From assembly GCA_020848695.1 (NCBI GenBank), contig JADLHT010000015.1, forward strand, positions 62,001 through 126,000: a DNA stretch of 64,000 bases, in the 5' to 3' direction. The translations under genes were made by a program, and so were the position numbers. Of this stretch, positions 24,473 through 33,700 are shown piece by piece. Source of the DNA: Saprospiraceae bacterium (GTDB lineage Bacteria > Bacteroidota > Bacteroidia > Chitinophagales > Saprospiraceae). The stretch's first letter is position 1, and the number at the start of each line of letters is the position of its first letter. The notes below the pieces were generated by a model. The model did no database searches. It was not told the origin of the DNA and saw only the letters and a program-made list of their open reading frames with translations.

Positions 24473-26806
24473 TTATTTAGTATTCCAATTAAAATTCCAA
24501 CTAATAGATGGAATTAAAGTGAATAAAGAAACATTGATCTGTTTTGCAGTGGCGTTTCCAGAAAATACATCATTATCAATGTCCGTGTAACTAAAAAATG
24601 GATTTTTTCGATTGTAAAGATTATAAATTGAAAATGCCCAGCTGCTGTGGAATCGTTTCTTCTTTACATTTTTATTGGAGTAAATCAATGAAAGATCCAT
24701 TCGATGATAATCTTTAAGTCGATCACTATTTCTGGGGCCATATTCAATATTTGGCTTGCTGTCGATAATAAAGAGGCTTTTTATAGGCGTAAATCGCCTT
24801 CCTGTAGCATAAGTAAAACTCACCGATAGCTGCCATTTCTTATTGATCTCATAATTAGTTACAATACTAATATCATGTGGTCTGTCATAAACAGCAGGGA
24901 AAACTCTTCCATTTTCGATTTCATCAAACCATCTTTCTGTACGGCTTAAGGTATAACCTATCCATCCGTTAAGTTTTCCTCTCTTTTTGGCAACAAATAA
25001 TTCAAGTCCGAAAGCCTGCCCATTGCCTCTTACAAATTCTGTTTCCACATCTGAAGAAAAATTCTCAACATAACTTTCGCGATAATCCAATTGATTCATT
25101 AGAGTTTTATAGTATGTTTCGATGGAAAACTCGATCGCATTATCCATTAAATTTCTAAAATATCCTATCGCGTATTGTATTCCGATCTGAGGCCTGACTT
25201 TTTCTGTACTTGGCACCCAGATATCAGTAGGAAATGTTGTTCCGGAATTACTGACTAAATGGATATATTGTCCTGAAAGATTGACGCCTCCTTTTATGGA
25301 CTGATTTTGATTTAAACCATAATTAAATACCAATCTTGGTTCAGGTATTACATATGTTTTAACAGCTTCGCCGGACTTATAAATTACACTATCAGTTGAT
25401 CTAGTATAAGGGCCAACTTGTGTAAAAGTGCTGAACCTTATACCGTAATTAAGTCCTAGCTTAGATCTTATTTTCCAATCATCCAAAATATAAACTTCCG
25501 ATTCATGACCATATTTTGGCTCTAACTTGGTACTAAAATCAACTTCTCCATTAGAAGCATTAACTAGATTCGGCGTTAATATATGATAGGTATATCTAAA
25601 TCCTGTTTTGATATGATGTTGTGTATTTGGGTAATAATCGATATCCCCTTTGGCTGAAAAATCTTTAATTCCAGATTTAACCGAAACTGAAAATACTTCC
25701 TGATCTGCACCGAGATTGAAATTGTAATTATTATATAGCAATGAAAGATTAGAAAATATATTATTATTTATTAGATGATTCCATCTAAAGGTAGCAGTTG
25801 CATTGCCATAGGGCAATCGAACTGAAAAATCTCTTTCAGTATTGCTAAATTTAAAGACATCTCTACCAAAATAAGTGCTTATATAAATTCTATCACGTGG
25901 GGACAATCGGTAATTTACTTTAGAATTTAGATCATAGAAATAATAATTAGTTCCGGCAAAATCTGTGTTTTTTATAAAAGGCTGAGCAAGATCCAACACG
26001 TATGTTCTTCTTCCGGATATAATAAATGAAGATTTATTTTTTGCAATGGGTCCCTGTATCGTTAATCTTGATGAAATCAAGCCTACTCCTCCCTCAATTG
26101 TATAATTTTCCATATTACCTTCTTTCATTTGCACGTCAATTACAGAGGATATTCTCCCACCATATTCAGCAGGCATACTTCCTTTAATCAACTTGGTGTT
26201 TTTAATTGCATCCGAATTAAATACACTGAAAAAACCTAACAAATGTCCAGTATTGTATACTATTGCTTCATCCAGTAATACCAAATTTTGATCTGGACCA
26301 CCTCCTCTGACATATAATCCCGTTGCACCTTCAGACGCAGATGAAATACCAGGAAGCAATTGCAATGATTTTATTATATCCACCTCGCCAAATAGCGCAG
26401 GAAGCTTTCTTACAGTTTCAATATTAAGTTCCTGGGTCCCCATCTCATTGCTTTGTACATTCTTCTTGATATCTTCTGACGAAATCACGATTTCTTCTAA
26501 GGTGATACCGGAATTAAGATTAATATTTAAGCTTTGGTTATGGGTTAAGATAATTTTCTTTTCAACGTTTGTATATCCGATATATGAATAGACTATATCA
26601 TACTCTCCTTCCGGAAGGGTAAGCGAATAAAATCCATAAGAATTCGTAGTGGAACCTTTGGTTGGATTACTCTTAAGAAATATATTTACTCCAATAAGTG
26701 ATTCGCCTGAACCCATTTCATTAACATAGCCGTTCAAGGTAAATAATTTCTGAGTATGGATAACTTCAGCTAAACAAAGAAATATTAAGGTCGTATAAAA
26801 TTTCAT
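24473..26806 (-). CDS. TonB-dependent receptor with carboxypeptidase-like N-terminal domain
   Basis: A 777-residue outer-membrane receptor. After the signal peptide a CarboxypepD_reg-like beta-sandwich (about 22-100, LNGYVNEMGSGESLIGVNIFLK) precedes the plug, seen as LPALFGEVDIIKSLQLLPGISS near 137 and LYVRGGGPDQNLVLLDEAIVYN near 165, then a 22-strand-type barrel. The last residue region (SISWNFNWNTK) is the barrel closure. Together with the DUF4249 lipoprotein it forms a SusCD-like pair in the wide sense, energised by TonB. Preceded by TraB/GumN and lrp on the same strand. Confidence 0.93.
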   Translation of the reverse strand: MKFYTTLIFLCLAEVIHTQKLFTLNGYVNEMGSGESLIGVNIFLKSNPTKGSTTNSYGFYSLTLPEGEYDIVYSYIGYTNVEKKIILTHNQSLNINLNSGITLEEIVISSEDIKKNVQSNEMGTQELNIETVRKLPALFGEVDIIKSLQLLPGISSASEGATGLYVRGGGPDQNLVLLDEAIVYNTGHLLGFFSVFNSDAIKNTKLIKGSMPAEYGGRISSVIDVQMKEGNMENYTIEGGVGLISSRLTIQGPIAKNKSSFIISGRRTYVLDLAQPFIKNTDFAGTNYYFYDLNSKVNYRLSPRDRIYISTYFGRDVFKFSNTERDFSVRLPYGNATATFRWNHLINNNIFSNLSLLYNNYNFNLGADQEVFSVSVKSGIKDFSAKGDIDYYPNTQHHIKTGFRYTYHILTPNLVNASNGEVDFSTKLEPKYGHESEVYILDDWKIRSKLGLNYGIRFSTFTQVGPYTRSTDSVIYKSGEAVKTYVIPEPRLVFNYGLNQNQSIKGGVNLSGQYIHLVSNSGTTFPTDIWVPSTEKVRPQIGIQYAIGYFRNLMDNAIEFSIETYYKTLMNQLDYRESYVENFSSDVETEFVRGNGQAFGLELFVAKKRGKLNGWIGYTLSRTERWFDEIENGRVFPAVYDRPHDISIVTNYEINKKWQLSVSFTYATGRRFTPIKSLFIIDSKPNIEYGPRNSDRLKDYHRMDLSLIYSNKNVKKKRFHSSWAFSIYNLYNRKNPFFSYTDIDNDVFSGNATAKQINVSLFTLIPSISWNFNWNTK

Positions 26807-26841
26807 GTAATTTAAAGAATTTGCAATTACCTCTTCAACAA

Positions 26842-27636
26842 CTACAGTTTGAGATACACTGGTTTTAATTTAAAAGATTTACTTTTAAGCAAAGCAATCA
26901 ACCCATATTTACCATACAGATGACCTGCACCAGCTACTGCAAAAACAGATTTTTTTTCAATGAGTTGTTCAAGACGATTAGACATAATAATATTACGCTC
27001 TTTCAATAGAATATTCTTAGAACTTCCGCAATACCTTTTTGCAAGCCTATACAAACTTCTTATATCTTGTCTTAGATAATAATGAATAAGTGATTTCATT
27101 TGTTGATTAAATTTCGGAAGATTTATTAATGATGCTTCAAGAATATCAAATTGCAACTTCAAAGGTATCTTTTTCAAAGTATCATAATGCTGCCTTAAGT
27201 CTTCAAGACCACTGATACTCTTGTTCAATTCTTTAGATTTAAAATAAATCCATTCATCGAGACTATATAATAAATTTGTATTAAACAGTTTTTGGATGAC
27301 AAGATTTAAAAGTATTACCGGTTGAACTCTTCTCATCTGATTCAAATCAATTTGAGCATGTAACAGTATTTGTTTACAAATCTTTTCCCATTTCCCTTCA
27401 GGAATATAATTATAAATATCGATATCATCCGGAAGATTGTGATACGAGCTTAGATCAATTTGATTGGCTTCATCTAAGTTTATCTCCAGTGCGCAAGAAC
27501 TACAATTTGATATATATATTGTCAGTATTTCTTGTAATTTCTCAAATTGAGAACTACCAAGATGCAAACTACCCAACAAATAAGAACTTTCATTCCGGTT
27601 TGATATCTCCCAAAGCAAACACGGTTTATAAGCCAT
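26842..27636 (-). CDS. TraB/GumN-family protein
   Basis: A 264-residue member of the TraB/GumN/Tiki superfamily of predicted metal-dependent hydrolases. Family marks are SYLLGSLHLGSS near residue 20 (GTxH-type), ALEINLDEANQ near 50 with the conserved Glu, and VFAVAGAGHLYGKYG near 235 (GxGHL). It has no signal peptide, so it should be cytosolic, whereas many GumN-type relatives are exported. It sits 14 bases behind lrp and 35 bases before the TonB-receptor gene. Substrate unknown. Confidence 0.85.
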   Translation of the reverse strand: MAYKPCLLWEISNRNESSYLLGSLHLGSSQFEKLQEILTIYISNCSSCALEINLDEANQIDLSSYHNLPDDIDIYNYIPEGKWEKICKQILLHAQIDLNQMRRVQPVILLNLVIQKLFNTNLLYSLDEWIYFKSKELNKSISGLEDLRQHYDTLKKIPLKLQFDILEASLINLPKFNQQMKSLIHYYLRQDIRSLYRLAKRYCGSSKNILLKERNIIMSNRLEQLIEKKSVFAVAGAGHLYGKYGLIALLKSKSFKLKPVYLKL

Positions 27637-27650
27637 AAAGCTCGAGAATC

Positions 27651-28142
27651 TTACAATGTATCTTTTACTATTGTTGAATCTATTGGAAGTACAGTATTCT
27701 TCTTAATGGTTGATAGATTCATTAAGGTTTTTAATCTTTCTACTTCCTCAATCTGCGAGAGTTTCTTAAAGAGGAGTTTCTCATAAGCATGAATATCCTT
27801 GCATACTACTTTCATTAGTATATCTGCGTCACCAGTTATTACAAAACATTCAATAACTTCGGGAATTATTTTAACCTTTTCAATAAAACTTTCCAATGCT
27901 TTTGGCTTATGCCATGCAACATTGACAAGTACAAAAGTGCTTATAGAAAGATCTACTTTTAGGGGATTAACTTTTGCGTGATAGCTTTCGATGACCCCTA
28001 GCTGTTCCAGTTTCTTAACTCTTTCTAAAGTTGGGGCAGGTGACAAGCCGATTTTTTTACTCAGATCGAGATTTGTAATCTTGCTGTTCACTTGAAGTAT
28101 ATTAAGGATTTTTACATCGATTTTATCCAGTCGGTCTTGCAT
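27651..28142 (-). CDS. Lrp/AsnC-family transcription regulator
   Basis: A 163-residue DNA-binding regulator. Residues 1-60 hold the winged helix-turn-helix (KIDVKILNILQVNSKITNLDLSKKIGLSPAPTLERVKKLEQLG); residues about 65-145 are the RAM effector domain with ITGDADILMKVVCKD. Such proteins respond to amino acids. As the first gene of a four-gene minus-strand run (lrp, TraB/GumN, TonB receptor, DUF4249) it probably controls that run. The 227-bp region upstream carries several AATCCAA/TTGGATT arms (28208, 28269, 28302) that might be binding sites. Confidence 0.92.
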   Translation of the reverse strand: MQDRLDKIDVKILNILQVNSKITNLDLSKKIGLSPAPTLERVKKLEQLGVIESYHAKVNPLKVDLSISTFVLVNVAWHKPKALESFIEKVKIIPEVIECFVITGDADILMKVVCKDIHAYEKLLFKKLSQIEEVERLKTLMNLSTIKKNTVLPIDSTIVKDTL

Positions 28143-28369
28143 AATAAAGAATTAAAAATGGTAATAACTCCATTTGTAACGCTAAATTAAAATAAAATTT
28201 CGTACAAAATCCAATTTTAAAGAATAATTAACATAATTTGAAGATTAAATATCCGATACCATACAATATTTTGGATTGTTTTTAAAATAAAAAGTATTAG
28301 AATCCAACCAAATCATATCAAACCATAGTGTCAAGACGGATCATTATTCTAATTTCTTATTTATAGTTG

Positions 28370-29713
28370 TTATTCGTTTCGCTCCGCTTCAAGGTTTCTT
28401 AACTCGGCTATTTGTTTATCAATATTAATAAATTGAAAACATACCCAAGCAATAGCAATCATCAATACAGACACCAGGATTGCTATTTGATAATTGAAAA
28501 ATGTTGTAACAGGTCCAATCATGGCAGCTAATAAGATTCTTCCTAGGTTTGAGATGGTCATAAATATAGTAAATTGGCTTGCTGAAACCCTCTTCCAACA
28601 ACAACTCATAGCAATTGCAAAAATTCCTATACATGAAAAAGTATAGGCAACATTAAAAAGCAACATAAATCCGTAAATAAATGAAACATTAAGCCAATAG
28701 AATTTCATCAAGGCAAATGAAATTGCCAAAAGCATAGTTGAAAAAAAGTAAAAATTCATCATTCTTATTTTTCCAAACTTTTCTATTAAAATTCCTCCAA
28801 ACATCATTCCTGCAATGCCTCCAATGAGTTTGGCTGTCGAGTACACTTGTGAATAATCTGTATTATTCCAATGCAATTCCTTTACTGTAAAAATTGGGAG
28901 CAAGGTATTGACATAATTAAATGAACCGGCAAGAAAAAACAATACAATTAATAGGATCCATGAATTTTGCAAACTAAATACCCGTTTAAGCGACTTAAAT
29001 ATTGAACTCCAATTGGATGGTTGCAGATTCAAACTTTCGGAATACGCTGTACCCTTAGACCAAGGTAGTATTTTCTCGCCCGGTCTTTCTTTTAAAATCA
29101 TTGGGATTAGCATAATAAACGCAACAATAGAAGCCATTGCAAGCATTGCAATCTTAAAATTAAAAGCAGTTATCAACCAGGTCCCCAGTGCAAGTGTAGT
29201 AGAAATAGCTATAACTTTTGAACCCCACATCAGACCATTCGCTTTTGACTGTTGATTAACAGGAATAATATCTATAGCCATTCCATCAGTAGCCACATCC
29301 TGAAACGCACCGAAGAATGAAATCATAAAACCAGCAATCATCAACTGGCTTAGGTTATTCAATGGATCTGTTATGAAAGCCATATAAATACAACTAATAA
29401 CAAGTCCGATTTGGCCTACAATAACCCAGGGTCGCTTTCTTCCCATTTGCAAGAAAGTATATCTGTCAATCAATGGAGCAACAATAAATTTAAAGCTCCA
29501 TGGCAATCCACACACAACTGCAAACGCAGCGATTTCTCCGGGAGTTTTACCATTAACTGCCATCCAGGCAGGAATTCCAAATGATAGCATTCCTTCAGGA
29601 ACCCCTTGTGCAAAATACAATGCTACAAAATGTATATATCTAAGAAATGAACTTTCTGATAAAGAAGGTAATCTTTTACTTACTTCTAATTCTGATACAC
29701 TTATTATAGACAT
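28370..29713 (-). CDS. AmpG-like major facilitator transporter
   Basis: A 447-residue membrane protein with about 12 helices. The opening YFAQGVPEGMLSFGIPAWMA and the motif between helices 2 and 3, LPWSFKFIVAPLIDRYTFLQMGRKRPWV, match the AmpG/PAT branch of the MFS, whose members import muropeptides or exchange acetyl-CoA. FFGAFQDVATDGMAIDIIP near residue 135 is also typical. Cell-wall recycling would fit the amidase and NamZ-like genes in this window, though they are not adjacent. Confidence 0.85.
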   Translation of the reverse strand: MSIISVSELEVSKRLPSLSESSFLRYIHFVALYFAQGVPEGMLSFGIPAWMAVNGKTPGEIAAFAVVCGLPWSFKFIVAPLIDRYTFLQMGRKRPWVIVGQIGLVISCIYMAFITDPLNNLSQLMIAGFMISFFGAFQDVATDGMAIDIIPVNQQSKANGLMWGSKVIAISTTLALGTWLITAFNFKIAMLAMASIVAFIMLIPMILKERPGEKILPWSKGTAYSESLNLQPSNWSSIFKSLKRVFSLQNSWILLIVLFFLAGSFNYVNTLLPIFTVKELHWNNTDYSQVYSTAKLIGGIAGMMFGGILIEKFGKIRMMNFYFFSTMLLAISFALMKFYWLNVSFIYGFMLLFNVAYTFSCIGIFAIAMSCCWKRVSASQFTIFMTISNLGRILLAAMIGPVTTFFNYQIAILVSVLMIAIAWVCFQFINIDKQIAELRNLEAERNE

Positions 29714-29737
29714 TGTTAGAAAATTTTTTAAGAATTT

Positions 29738-29762
29738 GGAGGAATGAGCCTTTCATTCCTCC
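29738..29762 (-). repeat. perfect 10-bp hairpin before the AmpG-like gene
   Basis: GGAGGAATGA (29738-29747) and TCATTCCTCC (29753-29762) are perfectly complementary around a 5-base loop. On the minus strand it sits 24 bases before the ATG at 29713 and encloses a GGAGG. No T-run follows on either strand, so it is not a plain terminator; it may be an intercistronic stability or attenuation hairpin. Confidence 0.5.
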
Positions 29763-29804
29763 GGGAATAACTATTAAAAGATAATTTAGAGTGCGAATCA
29801 CAAA

Positions 29805-30548
29805 TTATTTAGATCCTAAATCTTTTCGCTGAAACAACAATTCACTCCAGCTTTGACTCAGATAATCGTTAACGTCTTCAAGAAATTGTTCATACGCACC
29901 TTCGCCATTTGCGGAATCATGTGCTTCTTTAAAAGGTTTTCGGAAGCCTATATTTCTTTCTTTAAGCCCTTGTTTATAACGCGTAACCAAAACAATCTGG
30001 CTTGGACCTGATGAACTCGCACTATAAACCGCAACATTTAACGCTACAGCTTCCCAGGTCTTTTTCAATTTTTTAAGTATAGAAGTAACATGATCTCCTT
30101 GACCTAATTTAGGATACCAATGTGTTATATTAATTTTATCAGAGAAATCCCCTAGCGAAATAGTACTCAATGAATCATTATAAACATAGTAACCAGCGGA
30201 CTGTCTTTCAGTCAAGTGAATAGCAATGTTTTTATGCCAATCCATCTGATGTTCAGGACTTATATCTCCTCTCACATCTTCAGAATCCCAAGACTTTGGC
30301 CCTTCAGTTATATGATAACCTCCAAAGTCCGGTCCAGATTGGATCATATAAACTCGCCAGAATTCATCTCCTTTATGAAATTTCTGAGCATGAGCTGCCA
30401 GAGCCTTTTCAAATTCCATTACTTTATCGACCTTTGGAAAAACTCGATGAGTTGCTACTACATTCTTTGTTTGAGCCATTAAGAATGTAGGCACAAAAAA
30501 GCAAGCAATAATGATTGTGTTAAAACAGAACTTTAATAAATTTTTCAT
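29805..30548 (-). CDS. secreted protein of unknown function
   Basis: A 247-residue protein with a signal peptide (LLKFCFNTIIIACFFVPTFLMAQ) and no family that I recognise. The mature part begins VVATHRVFPKVDKVMEFEKAL and contains two similar halves of the style of a duplicated ferredoxin-like/ABM-type fold (FHKGDEFWRVYMIQSGPDFGGYH, then ITHWYPKLGQGDHV...TRYKQGL), an impression not a demonstration. I place the start at ATG 30548, since the extension to 30593 adds residues unlike a signal peptide. It precedes the AmpG-like gene. Confidence 0.75.
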   Translation of the reverse strand: MKNLLKFCFNTIIIACFFVPTFLMAQTKNVVATHRVFPKVDKVMEFEKALAAHAQKFHKGDEFWRVYMIQSGPDFGGYHITEGPKSWDSEDVRGDISPEHQMDWHKNIAIHLTERQSAGYYVYNDSLSTISLGDFSDKINITHWYPKLGQGDHVTSILKKLKKTWEAVALNVAVYSASSSGPSQIVLVTRYKQGLKERNIGFRKPFKEAHDSANGEGAYEQFLEDVNDYLSQSWSELLFQRKDLGSK

Positions 30549-30730
30549 TTTCAATTTTTTTTCGTGAAATAAATAAATATAATCTAGGCACAAAGTTCAG
30601 CTCAAGGTGTCCTTTAAGGATAGTACAAACTATGCGCATATATCAACTATTTCATTATTTAATGGGACTTTTTAATCAAGGATAGGATAAATTCATCATT
30701 AATAGTTCAGGCCTGTTTCAGTGGCTTAAT

Positions 30731-30738
30731 TAGATTTG
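30731..30738 (+). promoter_or_regulatory. -7 box of the hybrid sensor gene
   Basis: TAGATTTG, an exact TAnnTTTG match, 34 bases before the ATG at 30773. Confidence 0.5.
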
Positions 30739-30772
30739 CCCAATAGTAACCGCTAATGTAACTTTATCGCAA

Positions 30773-33700
30773 ATGAAAGGGAGATTCTCAATCCAGATCC
30801 TAATAATATTATTAACACTAATTGAATTACCCCTCAATGCACAACGCAAATTCGAGTGGCTAAATACCTCCAATGGCTTATCTCAAGGATATGTTTACGA
30901 TATATTACAAGATAAAGACGGTTTTATGTGGTTCTCCACTAAAGCAGGTTTAAATCGGTATGATGGTTACAGCTTTAAAGTGTTTACTCATAATGCTTAC
31001 GATTCGAACTCAATCAGCAGCGATAACGTAAGCAGACTATTCGAGGATAGTCAAGATCGAATTTGGATATTAACTGACGATAATGGGATTAATATTTACA
31101 ATAAAATAAATGGAAAGTTTTTCCGAATTGTGCATGACCCAAATAATTCTAACAGTCTATCTGGAAACAGGGTCAGTAGCGAAATTATCGAATTAAATGA
31201 CGGTCGATTTATAACTTATTCCTCGCAAAAAGGTTTCAATGTAATTTCCTTGCCTAAGGATTATTTTGAGAAAAGATCAAAAGTTCATATTGTGCGAATT
31301 CCTGCCCCGCAAGAAAATACTTATATTCCTTTGGTTAAAGATGCAAAATCACGCATTTGGATCACTTGTGGGAAAAAATTATATCAATTCATTCCTGAAA
31401 GGCTTGAGTTTGAATGGAGAAAAGACAATATAGAATTTAGTAATCCTTACAAACTTAACTCTGATGGTTCGCTTTTGATGAATGGAGAATCATTCAATGT
31501 TATTGAATTTGAGAACGGATTTCAGAATTTTCCAATTTTTTCAAAGTCAATAACAAATTCTCAGGTTTCAACCTTCATGAATGATAAGAACAATAATTTA
31601 TGGATTGGTATTCCAAATCTTAATTTGTTGTCTATCTATGATATTAATAAATGGAAAAGAGGAATTCTTATTGATCCGATACAATCTTTAAATTTTATAG
31701 ATTCAGGTGTTGCACCCATGAAAATTGTAGAAGACAAATCCGGCATAGTTTGGCTGGGTACTAATGGTTATGGAATTCGAAAATACAGACAGGAAGAAGA
31801 GAAATTCAGACATCTTGCAAGAGGATTCAGTGCACGAAAAATAATTAACTATAACAAAGAAGAAATCCTAATACGCGGTTGGGGAAAAGGATTGAGGTAT
31901 TCAACAAATGGTAAAATACTACCCTTTCCACCACATTTATCTAAAGGCAATATTCATGATTATTTTGTTTCAAAAGATGGGAAACTCTGGTTGATCAATA
32001 TGAAGAATATAGAAAATAGAAACTTTATTGTAAATTCACTAGAGGAGTTAGATGTGACCACCCGCAAAAAAAGAATATTTCCGGTTTCTTTAAATATTAG
32101 TTATGATGCTTTAGAGCCAATTTTTGAAGATAATCATGGATATCTTTGGATATGCGGTATTAATGGAGAAATATTGATTTTGCAACCTGAGAACGGAAAG
32201 ATTCAAACTTTAAATTTGAACTCTGAGGGCAACAAGCTAATGCTTACAAATGCTTTTATTACTTCACTATATGAGGACACGGAAGGCTTGCTTTGGATCG
32301 GGACAGAAGAAGGGTTTGCCATTATGAATTATAATTATCTGAATCAGACAACAACCTCAATAAAGTGGTATCGAAACAATAGCCTGGATAAAAACAGCCT
32401 CAACTACAATCATGTTACTTCCTTTCTGGAAGATCCATTGAATAAAGACTTAATGTGGATAAGCACCAAAGGTGGAGGACTAAATAGATATGAAAAATCA
32501 ACAGGTAAATTTGAACATTTAACGACTAAAGTTGGGCTCTGTAACAATGTTGTTTATGGGATTTTGTCTGATTCAGTTGGCAATATCTGGGGAAGCACTA
32601 ACAAAGGTATTTTTTGTTTGCTGAGAGAAAGAAAAGATGAACTCAATAAATGGTTATTCCGTCACTTTACAAAAATATCAGGTCTACAAGATGATGAATT
32701 TAACACAGGGGCTTTCTGCAAGCTTAGCAACGGAGATTTGGCATTTGGTGGCGTTAACGGCATAAGCATTTTTAATCCCTTAAAAGTTTTAGAAAATGGT
32801 TATGAACCAAACGTGTTTATTACAAATATACTCTCAGGAAATGAGACTGTTTCACCTAATGATATAACCGGAATTCTTACACAAACAATAGAACATACCC
32901 AATCAATCTCTTTAAATCATTTGCAAGATATATTAACACTCGAATTTTCTTCATTAGATTTTACTTCTCCGGAAAAAAACAAGTATCGATACCAATTAAT
33001 TGGCATCGATAAGAATTGGGTAGAAAGCGGGACGAGAAGATCAGCTACTTATTTACATCTTCCTGCTGGAAATTATACTTTCAAAGTACAAGGAAGCAAT
33101 AGTGAAGGAATGTGGAGTAAAAATATGGCACAATTACAAATAAAAGTTTTGCCGCCATGGTGGAATAGTTGGTGGGCCTATAGCTTGTACATTACGATTC
33201 TTGTCCTAGCTGTAAGATCCTATTTTAAATTTAATATAAATAAAGCAAAACTGCAATCACAATTAAATTACGAACACAAGGAAGCAAAAAGGGTTAAAGA
33301 ACTAGATGCCGTCAAAACCCAATTATATGCCAATATAACCCATGAGTTCCGTACTCCGCTTACAGTTATTTTAGGAATGGCTAGTCAACTTAAAAATAAT
33401 CCTGAGAAATATTTACAGAGTGGTATAGATATGATCGTAAGGAACGGTGAGAATTTATTAAATCTGGTTAACGAGATGTTGGATTTATCCAAATTGGAAA
33501 GTGGGAAAATGAATTTGAACCTAATCAAAGGTGATATAATTTCGTTTTTAAGGTACATAGTAGAATCTTTTCAATCTCTGGCAATCAGTCAGAAAAAACA
33601 ATTTCACTTTTTAGCAGATATTGATGAATTGTATGTTGAATATGATTCCGAAAAAATAAGACAAATAATCACTAATTTATTTTCTAATGCTCTAAAATTC

